A stretch of DNA of 64,000 bases from Agroathelia rolfsii (Eukaryota > Basidiomycota > Agaricomycetes > Amylocorticiales > Amylocorticiaceae). Positions within the stretch are counted from its first letter, which is position 1; each line of letters opens with the position of its first letter. The DNA lies in NCBI GenBank assembly GCA_018343915.1, contig JABRWF010000004.1, forward strand, positions 1,674,001 to 1,738,000, written 5' to 3'. Position numbers and translations under genes: made by a program. Positions 11,273-25,300 of the stretch are shown piece after piece. A model generated the notes under the pieces. It searched no databases and had not been told where the DNA came from. It worked only from the letters and a program-made list of their open reading frames with translations.

Positions 11273-11664
11273 TATGGCCCATTTGCTCAAGTGCCGAATA
11301 TAAGCACTTACTAATATGAATATATGATGTTTATACTGCGATTTTGAAATACCTACTAGGAGTGCAATGATCTACCACTCTGGCCAATTAGAAACTGAAC
11401 ATTGCCAATGAGCATGTCACGCTGTCATGATCTCGACATACCCTCAGTCTGCCATGTTGCCCCGATTTCTCGGGTTTGCCAACTGTTCTTTTCAATACCA
11501 CTACGTCACGATACCGGCACATCTGAGTCTTGGACAGGTGTGACCAGGAGATATTCCCGGTCATGGTCGGCATTACGATGCCCCAATGACCAAGCCTACC
11601 TGCTGAATGCGCAATATATATATCTTATATAACTGAACTGCTGCTGCAAGCGTTCAACCGGACT
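11273..11664. promoter_or_regulatory. Intergenic region with DUF4243 copy 3 promoter
   Basis: 392 bp. It contains CCCGA-N4-TCGGG at 11461-11474, about 190 bp before the copy 3 ATG, and a TATATATA run at about 11614-11622. The wider promoter block shared by copies 1 and 2 is not clearly present. Confidence 0.45.
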
Positions 11665-13411
11665 ATGTCGACCTCAATGGCTTCAAACATACGTGCACTC
11701 TCTTCCCTGCGAGCCAAGGGCCTTTTGAACTTGCCAGGTATTACTGCCTCGACCAAGAAATTCACAGAAGAACTACTTCGCAAGGATGCCGAATCTCATC
11801 ATTGCTATTTTAACACCAAAGGATTTCACAATCATCTATCCCACCAGTAAGTGAGCGCATGTAATATTGCTACTGCCTATCATGATCATGATCATTACTC
11901 TTTGCGTGTCAGTATCTTAGCCGCATATGATCTCGGTGCACCCATTGGTCTATTGCGTAATATCAACAACGAGGAGGTCCAGGTCCAGAGACCTATTCTC
12001 CTAGATGGCAAGGGCGAAGGCATCTCCGTTAATGCAGAAAACTGGAAACAGTATGCAGGAAATCCCGAGTAGGTTGTTTCAGTCCCAAAGATGGGATGGA
12101 TAGTTTCCTGATTCATATCTATTAGTGCATATGGTGCATTAGTCGACTTCTTCTCAGGGTATGTTAAAGAGAACGGCGCTAAAAAGACACTGGAGCGATT
12201 CTTATTGGACGACGATGCTTTACAAGCGCATATGTTGGGGCGCTTGATGAGTGGTGTGTGAGTATTGATCTTGTAAACACCAAAAGGCTTGACGCTCAAG
12301 GGAGCACATGTGCAGCATTCACCCTTTTATTCAACTTGCGGTAAATACACATGCGGTACTAATATTATTCTATTTGAACTCCATCTGACCACATAGCTTC
12401 TCCCTAGCATGGAATTGAGTTCGGTATCGATGGAATTATTTCTACAGGTACATCATATTGCAAAGTAATATATGTTATACTCACACTTTCGAATTTGCTT
12501 CAGGCCTCGCACAGACAGCTGTAACCCGCGATTCTCTAAACCTATACCAACCCGAAAACATAAACCTGTCCTTCAACCCTGAATCTCGTCCCATTACTGT
12601 CCTGGAACTTCTAAAACAGGTCTACACCTCTCCGGTCCTCGAACCTGGCCCCTATGATCCAGACGCCTTCATCAACAAACGCATGGAAGACGCCACGGCC
12701 GGTCCAGAACGCACATCCGAAATCCAAAAGCTCGTTACATCCTTCATTCAATCAACGCCATCTTCCAACCTGACAGCCAAAGTGTCCGAATTCATCTGGA
12801 CCAGCACTCTGCTGATGTTCGCCACGGGCAAACGAGGCAAAGCGCCCCGCCTCGACTTCTTCCTTATGCACCTCGTCACGTCCTCCTTGTTCCTCAAGAG
12901 TTACGTGTCGGCACTACATTATAACGAAAAGCATGTGCGCAGCTTGCTATATGCATACACTGTGGCGTTTATTGTCACCGTCCTGTCCAGGGGCAGACCC
13001 CGTATTGACGCGACTTTGGTAATGGATGCGACGGAGCTGCCACGTCCGCCTGTTAAAGAACAGCAGCATAGTATAAAGGACGAGGATTATAATCCTTGGG
13101 CGGCCCTGATCACCTCTTCGCTGCACGCACCGGACTCTCACGTCACGAAATCGATGCGAACGCTTGTGTATGGCGCAAGGGAATATGGGCAGACGGAGCC
13201 TGGCAAAGTTCCCGGTGCGGTAACGAAGGGAGATGACGGCGTCGAGACAGAGATACTGCCTGGCCTTGCCAAAGTGGACGGAACACTGTTTGTGAGAGCT
13301 GCTGGGATCATGATGGATTACATGGGATGGGTAGATCATGGTCTACCCGCTGCAGAGGATTGGGATCGCAGTGCGCTCGGGTGGGACGAGGCGTGGGCCG
13401 AAAAGGCGTAA
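11665..13411 (+). CDS. Questin oxidase-like protein (DUF4243/AflY family), copy 3
   Basis: Six exons (11665-11846, 11913-12068, 12126-12257, 12316-12340, 12408-12447, 12504-13411) join to exactly 481 codons (480 aa). It has the same marks as copy 1: GLLNLPGITA, HNHLSHQ, LAAYDLGAPIGLLRN, NWKQYAGNPE, HGIEFGIDGIISTGLAQTAV and SSLHAPDSHVTKSMRTLVYG. It is the most divergent of the three; copies 1 and 2 are closer to each other, which suggests copy 3 split first. Interior exon lengths (156, 132, 25, 40 nt) equal those of copy 1. The substrate is unknown. Confidence 0.85.
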
Positions 13412-13605
13412 TTGAAACTCGTAAACCCAAGAAAGTGAATAAATAAACATGCGCTAGTACATGCAGTAGTACACATATGTACGGTTGAAACCCCTATAAT
13501 ACAAATCAATGATGTTTGAATTCCTTACTTAAAATGGTCGTGATGATGTTCCAGTTCCTTCGTGTAGAGTCATGAACCACAAACGTCAAAAGGAAAGGAA
13601 AGAGA

Positions 13606-13615
13606 GAGAGAGAGA

Positions 13616-13656
<41 letters not shown>
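13606..13656. repeat. GA/GAAA microsatellite
   Basis: A short (GA)n run followed by about ten GAAA units, between the convergent 3' ends of DUF4243 copy 3 and the GH95 gene. Confidence 0.9.
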
Positions 13657-13662
13657 CGATTC

Positions 13663-16600
13663 TTAATAATCCGCACGCTGTCCTCTGAACCTTACCGCCT
13701 GTCCAAACTTTGTCACCGCCCTCTTCAACCCGGGACTGGTCACGAAGTCCGCGACAACAACACCATCATACATTACCACTACCTCTCTGTCAACTACCGT
13801 CCTCGTCCCGTCATCATTATCAATCGCAAACAAAACGCTTGTCGGCCGTCCATCCTGCCAGTATAGATCGACCGTAATTCCACCTCGTACGCGGACGCCG
13901 GTCAAGTGGCCCTGCGAGGCCCACTGACTGGGCAGAGCGGGAAGGAGCGTGATCACCAGGGGGACATTGAGTGCGGGTACGTCGGGCGCTTGGATCAGCG
14001 CGTTCTACAAGAAGAATTTTGATCAGCAGGATGAAGAGACGAGGTATAGGGCAGTTGAGCATATGCATACCAGAACCGCTGCAGGATATCCTAGGTTAGC
14101 ATCAATCTGGAAGAATATGTTGAGTGGGTCCGGGTCCAGGGGGTTGTAGACACTGAATAGGTTCCCGGCGAAGTCACGTTCAATCGTGTACTAATCAACG
14201 ATTATTAGATATCGACAAAAAAAAAAAGCCAGACCTAAACGGAAAACCGACTAACCGTCAACTCATGATAAAACTCGCTCGCATTACCCAACTGCGCCCA
14301 TGCGGCCGCACGCCAGACCTTCTCCCATCCCGCATCGGCATCCGGACCTGTGCCATTCCCACGATGGATGAGACTGATCTCGGAGGCCTCAACGACATCC
14401 GCGTTAGTATAGTTGAGGTACTGTTCCGGCTGAGATAGGTTCTTCACTGGTTGGAAGGAGGGGTTATAGTGCGTGAGTGCATAGCCTGGGTATAAGCCAA
14501 TAAGATGCGATAGATGGCGATGGGTGTCTGTGGGAGAGTCCATATCGATCTTCCATTCTGTAGTAAAATATGATGATCAATGAGTAAATGAAAAGAGAGC
14601 AAAAAGAATGTGAATCGTACCCTGTAGCTGTCCCCAGGAGCCAATGCGGACACCGTAGTCCATGCGAGCGCGTTCATCTCGGACAGCTGTGAAAAGCGCT
14701 ACTTAGCTCAATTCGTTATATAGGATGGACCAAAGCTTTACTTTGAAGGAACTCTAGATCATTATCTCCAGATGCATTGAATCCCTTCTCGACCGCATTC
14801 AACAATTGCCATATCACCTGTTGTGCATGGGCACATCCTGCACGCATACAGCATTAATGAACAATTGTTCAAGTAAGTTTGGCGTGCAAGAATAAAAGGA
14901 TTCACCAAAAGTGATAGGTACTTGCTCCGGCGAGTTACACGGCGCGGTGACGAGCGTCGAATCGTTGAAATAGCGATCTTCAATCAACTTCTGGAGGTGG
15001 AAGGAGGCTACGCCTTTCACGAGCGGGTACCCCTGGCGCTGCCACCATTCGACGTCGCCACTGAAATCGAAATGATCCCAGACGTGTATCATCTAGTTTG
15101 GGTTCTGGGTAAGAAACACAGGTAGTCGAATCCTAATAAAGGTATACCCACCATCCAGACTGCAGACTCTGAAAAAGTCGGAAGATTATTTAGCATGACG
15201 TGTAGGCAGTATGCAGCAGTTGCAACTTACCTGGGTAATCAGACCACTGTGCCGAGTTTCCGGAGAGCTTCATGCCTGTATGGCCGAAGATCTAGCATAT
15301 AATATTAGCCATGAGTCCACGATATCCAAACGAAGGAAGCCATAAGTCTTACATTCATCTAAAATCATCGTTAGTGCATGGATAAAATCAGGACAGTAGG
15401 AAAAAATTACCTCGTTATGAGTGACCCAACCTTCCGAAATATTGTATAAAACTTGCGCGGTATAAGTACCGCGAGGTGCCCAATTAAACTAGACGAGGTA
15501 AGTTTCATGCAAAAGCGATGCACTGGAGAAATGTGTCACCTGCAAGTAATCCCAAAGCGACTGAGTGATATTCAAAGGAAGGTTAAGCATTTCAGCAGCC
15601 CAATAATTCATTTGAGTATTAATCTGTATCGAAGATCAGTTTGAGATCGATACATTCAAAGCAGGGTTTTTTTTGCTACTCACATTAGCGTCTGGAAATG
15701 AGACCCAGTATCCACCAGTGAGCTAAAGATATAAGAAGAGCAGTAGATAGTGGGGCTTACGATAATCTACATAACAGTAAAAGAGGTAAAGGTCAGACAA
15801 AGGGAAATAATCACATCAAGGAAACTCCTCACCAGCACTCCAAGCATTCGTTGCCCCATCGGCCCAAACACCCTGCAAATTAGAGGGCAAGGACCCACGA
15901 GCACTCGTAACGAGCATATACCGTCCATAGTTAAACAAAACCCATTCTAACCAAGGATTTCCAACATCAGTCAAATATGCCGCCTTGGCAACGTCTATCG
16001 GCTGAATCTCATCTCTATCCAAAGTCGGTCCTAAAGAGAGCGAAAGGGGCGTCACATGTGCGTGATAATCCTGCAAGTACTGCGACTTTAAATCCGCTTG
16101 GTGTTCAGCAGGGTCCGATTGACCTGAGTCTGAGACTTGCGTCAGAGTCGAGACAAGGCCCAGGTGCGGATCGGGCCCCTGGAACGTAAAATTGGAGGCC
16201 GTCTGCAAGAAATCGGTGTCGCCGACCCAGGTGATCCAAGTGTCAGTTGCACCAGAAACGGTGATGGTCGCGTTTGCTGATCCGCCTGATTGCGATACGC
16301 AAGTGATAACGGCACTGGATGGGTGGGCCTCGACGCTGATGAGGATCTCGTAGAGCATGCCGGTTGCCCCCGGGGCGGTGTTGCGCACTTGAATCGCACC
16401 AGGTACATTATCTAAGCAGGTTACGTTGGGTGTTATGAACCCGGTCTCTATCGATGTGTCAAACGCGACAGTTGTATCAGGAAGGTCGAAATCGGAGTAA
16501 AAGTGTTGTACGCATGCTTGGGCAGGTTCCGAGCAATATGTCTCTCTGGTAGAATGTAAGTGATAGGATTGAATTTGAAGTTTTAACTCACCTATTAAAA

Positions 16601-17450
16601 ATTTGGTCATCTTGGGTCCACGTAGCCTTGGCGATTCCATCATCTAAGTCTAGCCAACGAGCATAACCCGAAACATTGCCGGATACATCAACAGTTGTAG
16701 TGAGAAAACCAGCACCGGCATAAGACCCTAAGAGGGAAAACACGTATGAGAACTACATTACAAAGCCTATTGACGTCCAGAATCTTACCATATGCGCCTG
16801 CAGGCTCTTGCAGTACATCGATGTCTGATTTTGATTGAGACTAGTGCAATCATTTTCGGGTGTTTAGAACATACTGTCAATAGTCCCTGATGAGAAGATG
16901 GTATTTCTGATGGACTGCATGTCTTCAGCTAACGAAGTGCGTGCATCGGCGGGTGGGTTGCCACCATTGTAAAGCTACGGAAATCAAAAGTAAGAAATGA
17001 TTCAGCAGGATGGAGAACTTCCGACTTACAGGATCCTGAAATGGACCACCACTCCATAGACTTTCGATGTTGATCTGGACTATTTCAAACGATGTTCCGC
17101 CCGAGACCATAGCTGTGTTTGTTCAGGCACCTTGAGTGGAAAAATAGCATTACAAGATCAAAAGGTATTCTACCGCCAAGATGCCCGTTTCCTATAGGCA
17201 AATACTGTGTCGACCACCACGTAGCGGGAGATGTGAACCACAGGCCATTGCCACTAGCCGGAAAATCTTGCGGAAGACATGGCTCAGTGCAGAAGACCCT
17301 GACAGGGACGGTTTGGAAACTATGAAGCAGCCAGAAGGTGGAGATGAAAGCGAGTGCAATGGCGATGACTGCGGAGTACAAGAGGTGCTTGTAGTGCTTG
17401 TAGAGCAGGTCATGTTGCGTGTAGCGCACCAGGACGCCCTTCATCTTCAT
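13663..17450 (-). CDS. GH95 alpha-L-fucosidase, N-terminally membrane-anchored, very intron-rich
   Basis: Glycoside hydrolase family 95 (alpha-1,2-L-fucosidase type; inverting). Start MKMKGVLVRYTQHDLL at 17450, followed by one hydrophobic helix (LLYSAVIAIALAFISTFWLL) without a clear cleavage site, so a type II membrane protein is likely. Then YLPIGNGHLGGAMVSG, INIESLWSGGPFQDP, DYHANINTQMNYW (the catalytic Asn pair N-I-N), THNEMNIFGHTG, APCNSPEQVPITFGCAHAQQ (acid Glu region), PTDTHRHLSHLIGLYPG and IFQIDANLGYPAA (catalytic Asp region). About 18 exons; several are tiny: 15761-15766 (6 nt), 15684-15691 (8 nt), 15353-15358 (6 nt), 15152-15168 (17 nt) and 16789-16824 (36 nt). Only this splicing rebuilds the conserved motifs. 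Exon borders not listed here are less certain. Confidence 0.87.
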
Positions 17451-17991
17451 GATTGTACGAGAGAAAGGACGGTGGGTGTCTCCCCCGGGGTGAGGGGTTG
17501 TGAGACTGGTTTACGTATGAAATGGCCCCGTGTGGGGAAGAGAGAGGAAGGGTAGGACAAGTAAGCCATCCGGATTGGTGACTTGTCAGTGATTTCGGCT
17601 GTACAGATCGTTGGCGTTACTAGTAAAAAAATATGAATAAATGCGGGGTAGGGACATGTGATCTTGCCCGATATGGCATCTTTCCGTGCTCCTACGCCCA
17701 TGCCGGCCGTCCGCCCCGAGTCCCGATCACAGTCACGTGCCATCATGGTCACTAGGCCGATCCCGAGATGCATCATGGAGATTGACACGGTTACTGTTAC
17801 GGTCAGTCCACTACTAACTATACCCTTGACAGAGCGACCTTGCTGGGCCAACGGTCTCCTGCCCTGTCTCTCTCTCTTCATCTCTTTCTCCTTCTCTCTC
17901 TGTGTCTTTTTCTTCCGCTCTTTATATTCGCTCTTCCCTCTGTACATCGTTTGCCCCTTTCTGTCTCCCCGATCGCTCTCTTTTCGGCACC
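17451..17991. promoter_or_regulatory. Divergent promoter (GH95 / tetraspan membrane protein)
   Basis: 541 bp between divergent starts. The half next to the plus-strand gene (about 17860-17985) is strongly pyrimidine-rich (TCTC/CTTC), as is common just upstream of fungal start sites. The antisense ORF of 166 codons across it is rich in Lys/Arg/Glu only because of this tract. Confidence 0.45.
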
Positions 17992-18997
17992 ATGAGATAT
18001 TCTTCCCTTGGCAAAAAGCTTGGTGTATCCTATGGTCTGGCCACCCTCTTGCTTCTTAGCACTTCACAAGAGCCTCATGTTCCCATTCGTAATATGTCTG
18101 TCTTCCAGGCGCCTTCTTCTTGGCCAACACCGTCGTTCTCGCTCTCTCTGCTCGAGTCAACCAGTTTCAAGAGTTTTTCTGTGGGCGAAGAATTATTTTG
18201 ATTCCTTGGTTACCTCACTCATGATGATTGAAAAAAGTTGTTGCCGACCTCTTCCCCCTCGGTTTATCCATCTTTACTCTCGTCTTTCTCTCTTTCATGT
18301 GAGTATATGCTATACATTTCGTCCAGGTTAAACCTTGACCTCTCCGACAGCATCCTGTTCGACTTCGGCCTCGAGAACCCGGTAACATCCCGAGCACCCT
18401 TCACAATCGGCTCATTGTCTATTCTTAGCATACTGTGGCTCGGTACCTACATATTCACTCCTCTCCCTTCCTCATCCTGCTAATCATCATCAAACTTTAA
18501 CTTACAGCATTCAATGCATTTTCAACTTCTCGATGGCAACATGTTCCACTTATGTGCGACTCTATTCCCCCAGGTCAGAAGAACTTGCCTATTTCAATCA
18601 ATTCTCATTTTGTAACCTTGAGCGCTTGTTTCTTATCTCTCTCGCAGACTACCAAGACGAAATAGTCTGGTGCAAAGATCTCCAGGCGCTCAAATCCTTC
18701 GTTTGGATCGAATGGGTCATTCGTGCGTAAATTATACCATGTCATCCGAGCCTAGTTTCCCTTCCAACCGATCACCGCATATAACCAAAATGACCACCTA
18801 CAGTCGTTATAACCCTCTTCTACGTCACCCGATACTGCCTAAAACAATATACCCACGGCAACAACCACGTATGGTCCATCCCGCTCTCACGTTATGACCC
18901 CCGCGTACGCATGGATTCGACGACAGCACCGCAGTACGGCTTCGGCTTTGAGCAACGCCAGAGCGAGTTCCTGCAATTCGAGAAGATTGCGTACTAA
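17992..18997 (+). CDS. Four-helix membrane protein, MARVEL-like
   Basis: Not recognised by name. Start ATG at 17992 (MRYSSLGKKLG). Intron 1 is likely 18023-18108; further short introns follow (about 18207-18236, 18298-18328, 18442-18505, 18576-18646 and 18724-18800, approximate), ending at TAA 18995-18997 after QFEKIAY. The predicted helices are GAFFLANTVVLALS, ADLFPLGLSIFTLVFLSFM, FTIGSLSILSILWLAFNAFS and VWIEWVILVITLFYVTRYCL, i.e. four membrane spans with short termini. That is the MARVEL-domain/tetraspan layout of fungal plasma-membrane proteins. The tail is polar, with QYGFGFEQRQSEF. Exon borders were inferred from frame continuity only. Confidence 0.6.
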
Positions 18998-19695
18998 ATG
19001 TTTCATCCCTCCTGTCATCTTAAATAAGCCTATCAGTGCGTCGAGGAATCATTGGATGGGATGGAAAAGGGATAATGATGGAAATAGTTGATTCTGCGAG
19101 CTCTTTAAAGATGGATGGATGTTATATCTCTGTGTTCAGTTCGTTTATGTTTATGTGTTCTGCGTCCCCCTCCCTTGAAAGGGAGAGGCTGCTCGTTTTG
19201 TCTGTTCACAATTGTACTTGTTATGTGTCCCGTGCTTTGTAAATATCAACTGGAATTTCGCTTGAACGTCACAACCTTTCCTTTTTTACAAGGAAGCTAT
19301 CCCGATTTGGACTCTCTCGAGAACAGTCAATGTAGTCGAACTGTTGAGCTAAAAGGTAAGATCAACACCCGAGTCGCCAATAAAAACAAAAACATATATT
19401 GTCCATTGTAAAGCCTTATACAAGTAAGATGACATGTACATACTACTAGGTAGTCATATACATGGTATATATGTAGCCCGACAATGATCATGCCGGGAAA
19501 AGAAAGAAAAGAGGCGGAGGATGCAGGGGACAAAGAGAAAGCATATAGCCAACAAGAACAACAGCAACAATAACAACAACAACAATGACCAAAATGACTC
19601 CTAAATCGTATTTTGTACAATTTCAAGGCAACATCCAGAGAACTTAGAAGATTCTTCTGCTATGGATTGAGATAACATATCGCCCCATCCTCACC
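18998..19695. other. Convergent intergenic spacer
   Basis: About 700 bp between convergent genes, presumably both 3' UTRs. It includes a CAA/CAG-rich stretch at about 19551-19588 (TTG-rich in the 3' UTR of the kinase gene). No gene was seen. Confidence 0.5.
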
Positions 19696-22137
<2,442 letters not shown>

Positions 22138-22289
22138 ATCGGATTTATTTCACAGGGTGGAGGCAGTGGTCGTAGTAATTATGATCTGTGTTGTGGATAC
22201 GGCGACTAGCAATCTGTCCCACAAGCTCAAGCGCCCAACTTGAATTTCAATTATATTACAAGTGCAGTATATTATATCCCGTCCGTAAT

Positions 22290-22325
<36 letters not shown>

Positions 22326-22384
22326 AATCAAAATTAAAATTAAAAAGTTAGGAAATAATGCAACGACCGTCTGGAGGAGACATG
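22138..22384. other. Short spacer with T28A9 tract
   Basis: Between the kinase start and the stop of the terminal nucleotidyltransferase gene (both minus strand). It holds the kinase promoter and the homopolymer tract listed separately. Confidence 0.5.
22291..22327. repeat. T28-A9 homopolymer pair
   Basis: 28 T directly followed by 9 A, then AT-rich sequence. On the minus strand this is T9A28, about 60-95 nt beyond the stop codon of the nucleotidyltransferase gene and 155 bp upstream of the kinase start. Confidence 0.95.
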
Positions 22385-25300
22385 TCAACTCTCATACTTG
22401 TCTTCTCCCCGACCTCGACCCCGCCTTGGTCGTGTCTTAATCCCATCGCCTCTTTGTGATCTCCCGCGCCATGCCCTACCATCCGCAGAGTGGTTGCCTC
22501 CCTGCCTTCGAGATCCTGATGGTGGCGCAAGCGGAGGCTCTGCACCTGGAACTTTACCATTGTCCGCCCAAGGAAGCTTCATAGCAGCGGAACATTCATT
22601 CTGGAATTGTCGAATCGTCTTGTAAGCAATGGCACCCGTCACGTTCTTTAAAATCGTTAAATCGCAACGTCTATAATATGCAACAATGTCTATGCCTTAC
22701 CTTGGCACGGATGAAGGGGTCTATCACGAGGAGCGTTTGGCTTCCCCACTTCCTCGGCGCCTCTGCATTAGAGGAAATGTCCAAAACCTCATGATCTTCA
22801 CCTTCAGAATCCTTGTCGGGAACCTCTTGCTGCTCTCCCTGACCATGATTGTCATCTAATGGAATGCCAGCCCCAGACGCCTCAACACCAGTACTAGTGC
22901 TTTTGTCCTTGATAGGCTCTACTTCCACGTCTTCCGCATCTGACAAGACATCCAGATATTGCTCAAATTCTGACCCTTGTTGGCTTTGACCATGATTGTC
23001 GCTCTCATCAAGATCAGTTGTCGTTGCCTTCTCCTTTCCCTTATCTTTCTTGTTCCTTCGCCTCTTCTTCTTCTTTTCAACCACTGGCACCAGCCGGCTT
23101 TGAATGCCACCAGAACGAATATCAACAGCATCTAGGGCATACTTGTGCTCTACAGCCCAAAACCTATAGCACTGCGTTTAGCACCATATCATCTCCAATA
23201 GAAGCTTTCGACATACTTAAACCACTCTCTCATAAGTTCACCAAGTGGTGGATGCGGCGGCGGCTTCCAGCCATGCTGCTTCCTGAACCGCACATCACAT
23301 CGAACTTGCTGGTTTTGGCTTTTTCCTCTGGGCCAGAATGCATGTTTATTGATGTCTTCTTCTGCCGTGCTCAGATCTTCTTGAAGATTGGGAAGCAATC
23401 CATGGTGCTACCCAACAACCAACAGATGCTGGAATTAATATAAAAGTTTGTACCAAGTGTAAAGGCAACTCACCTGAAGGAATGCAATAGTCATCAGCAT
23501 TAGAGCGTAGCTACTGAATGAAGTGGGTCCAGTTCCACTAGGATTATTAAGCCCGCGTGGTTTTGCCCATGCCTTAATGGAAGCAACTAGCAGTCGAAGG
23601 ACAGGAAGTAGATCGCAGTAATGCCGCAGCATAAATGTGTTGATTAGCCCTAGCTGCTCGTTCACATTGATATCACAGTCCAGCCCAGATTTGGGGTCTT
23701 TAAACTTGACTGGAAAAGAACAAACGAATTTGTAAATAAATGATGTAAAAATAAACGAGAGGCTAACCAATGGGGACTGTTGCTTTGGGAATGCATACAA
23801 CATTGCTAAACCCTGCCTCTCGTAGTACGATTCCCAGAAGCCTAGATAGGTTTTGGTTTTCAACTGGGTTCACAAATAAGGAATCTCTTCTATCTTACCT
23901 AATATTATATATCTCTGAGACGAAGGAATATAAACAGCTGTATAAGAATAAATAATTGAACACTTACTTGGCAGTTGTTCCACCATCGTACCTGGCGGAA
24001 AACCTTGCGGCCTCTCAGGATCCTACTCACACGTGCGATATCTTAATGAATGGCCAAAGTGCTTAAAAGAAAATAAAATTAATAACTCACGATTATTACA
24101 AGATCGAGATCACTGGTTGGTGAAGATATACCATATCGCGTACTGCCGAAAAGCTCAACCCGGTATTCTGTTCCATAACGCCTTTGTACAGCGCGTTGAA
24201 TGCGCTTGATAGTGTCCGAGCGAGTTGCATGTACAGAAGCCGGTAGTTCTAGGGCCTGTTTGAATACAACACATCAAGCTTGTAATCAGAAAAAGAAAGA
24301 AAGGATAAAGCTGGGAACCTTTGTCTTTGGCGTTTGTGATAAATTGGCATTTTCTGGGCGTTGATCTAAGTTAGTAGATGGTGCAGTTTCTAAGGAACTA
24401 CGAGGTTCATTCAAGTGCGTAACTTGAGTGTCCGGCACTGCAACTGTTATCCTTGCTTGGTCCACGATCCGTAAAGACGATGATGACTGCTTTGCAGTAT
24501 GATCTTGATGAGATTGGCCAAGATGAGTGAATATTAAAGATTTGTCCAAGGCCCGGAGACGTGAAGGACGCTCCTGCCCCTCAGATCTTGGGTTCGCAAC
24601 TTCAAGGGGTTTTGCTGTTTGGGCTTGCTCCAGCGCCTCCTGTCTGAGGGATCTCAGTGCCTGGAGGGTAGCTCCCCCAGCCCTTCCGGAGCCACTGTCA
24701 GTGGGAGGCTCTTCTGCGAGGCCTTTGGTAATCAACCTGGACGTTGAAGCAGGGAGGGTAACCCCTCCCTCTCTAGAATTACTGTCAATCCCATCATGAA
24801 GGTTAACAGTGCCCGAGTTGATTTGCTGCTCAGAGGGAAGGGAAGGATCTGGTACCATGTCTGATCCTTGGGGAGTCTGATAGTACGGCCCCCATATATC
24901 CTGCAAGGAGGCACCATTCCTTAACATACTGGCAGCCTGGGCACAATGATACCGTAGCGCCCGGATGGAGTCATTGGTCACTGATTCGGCAAGGTTCTGA
25001 GGAGGACATAAGAATCCGGATATTATCTATTGCTCAAATGAATACTAGCGCACCCGGGTAGGAAGGATAGGGTCTTGAATCACAAGCTTGCGAGCACGCC
25101 ATAAGTTGGGTTGGTAAATCATGGCTTGCGATTGTCGCTCTTCTTGGGTCATATCGGTTAGATCAAGACATCCAGGAACTGAGTTGTTTCGTTTAAGAGG
25201 CACCAAAGAGCGAATAGACACAATCTCTCCCTTGGCAAGTTCGTAAACATTAGAGTAAGTTCTAGACTTTGATGGTCACCATTTGACATTGCAAAAAAGA

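Noticed and set aside
17447..17947. 166-codon minus-strand Lys/Arg/Glu-rich ORF
   Set aside because: Produced by the CT-rich promoter tract of the plus-strand gene and the GH95 5' region.
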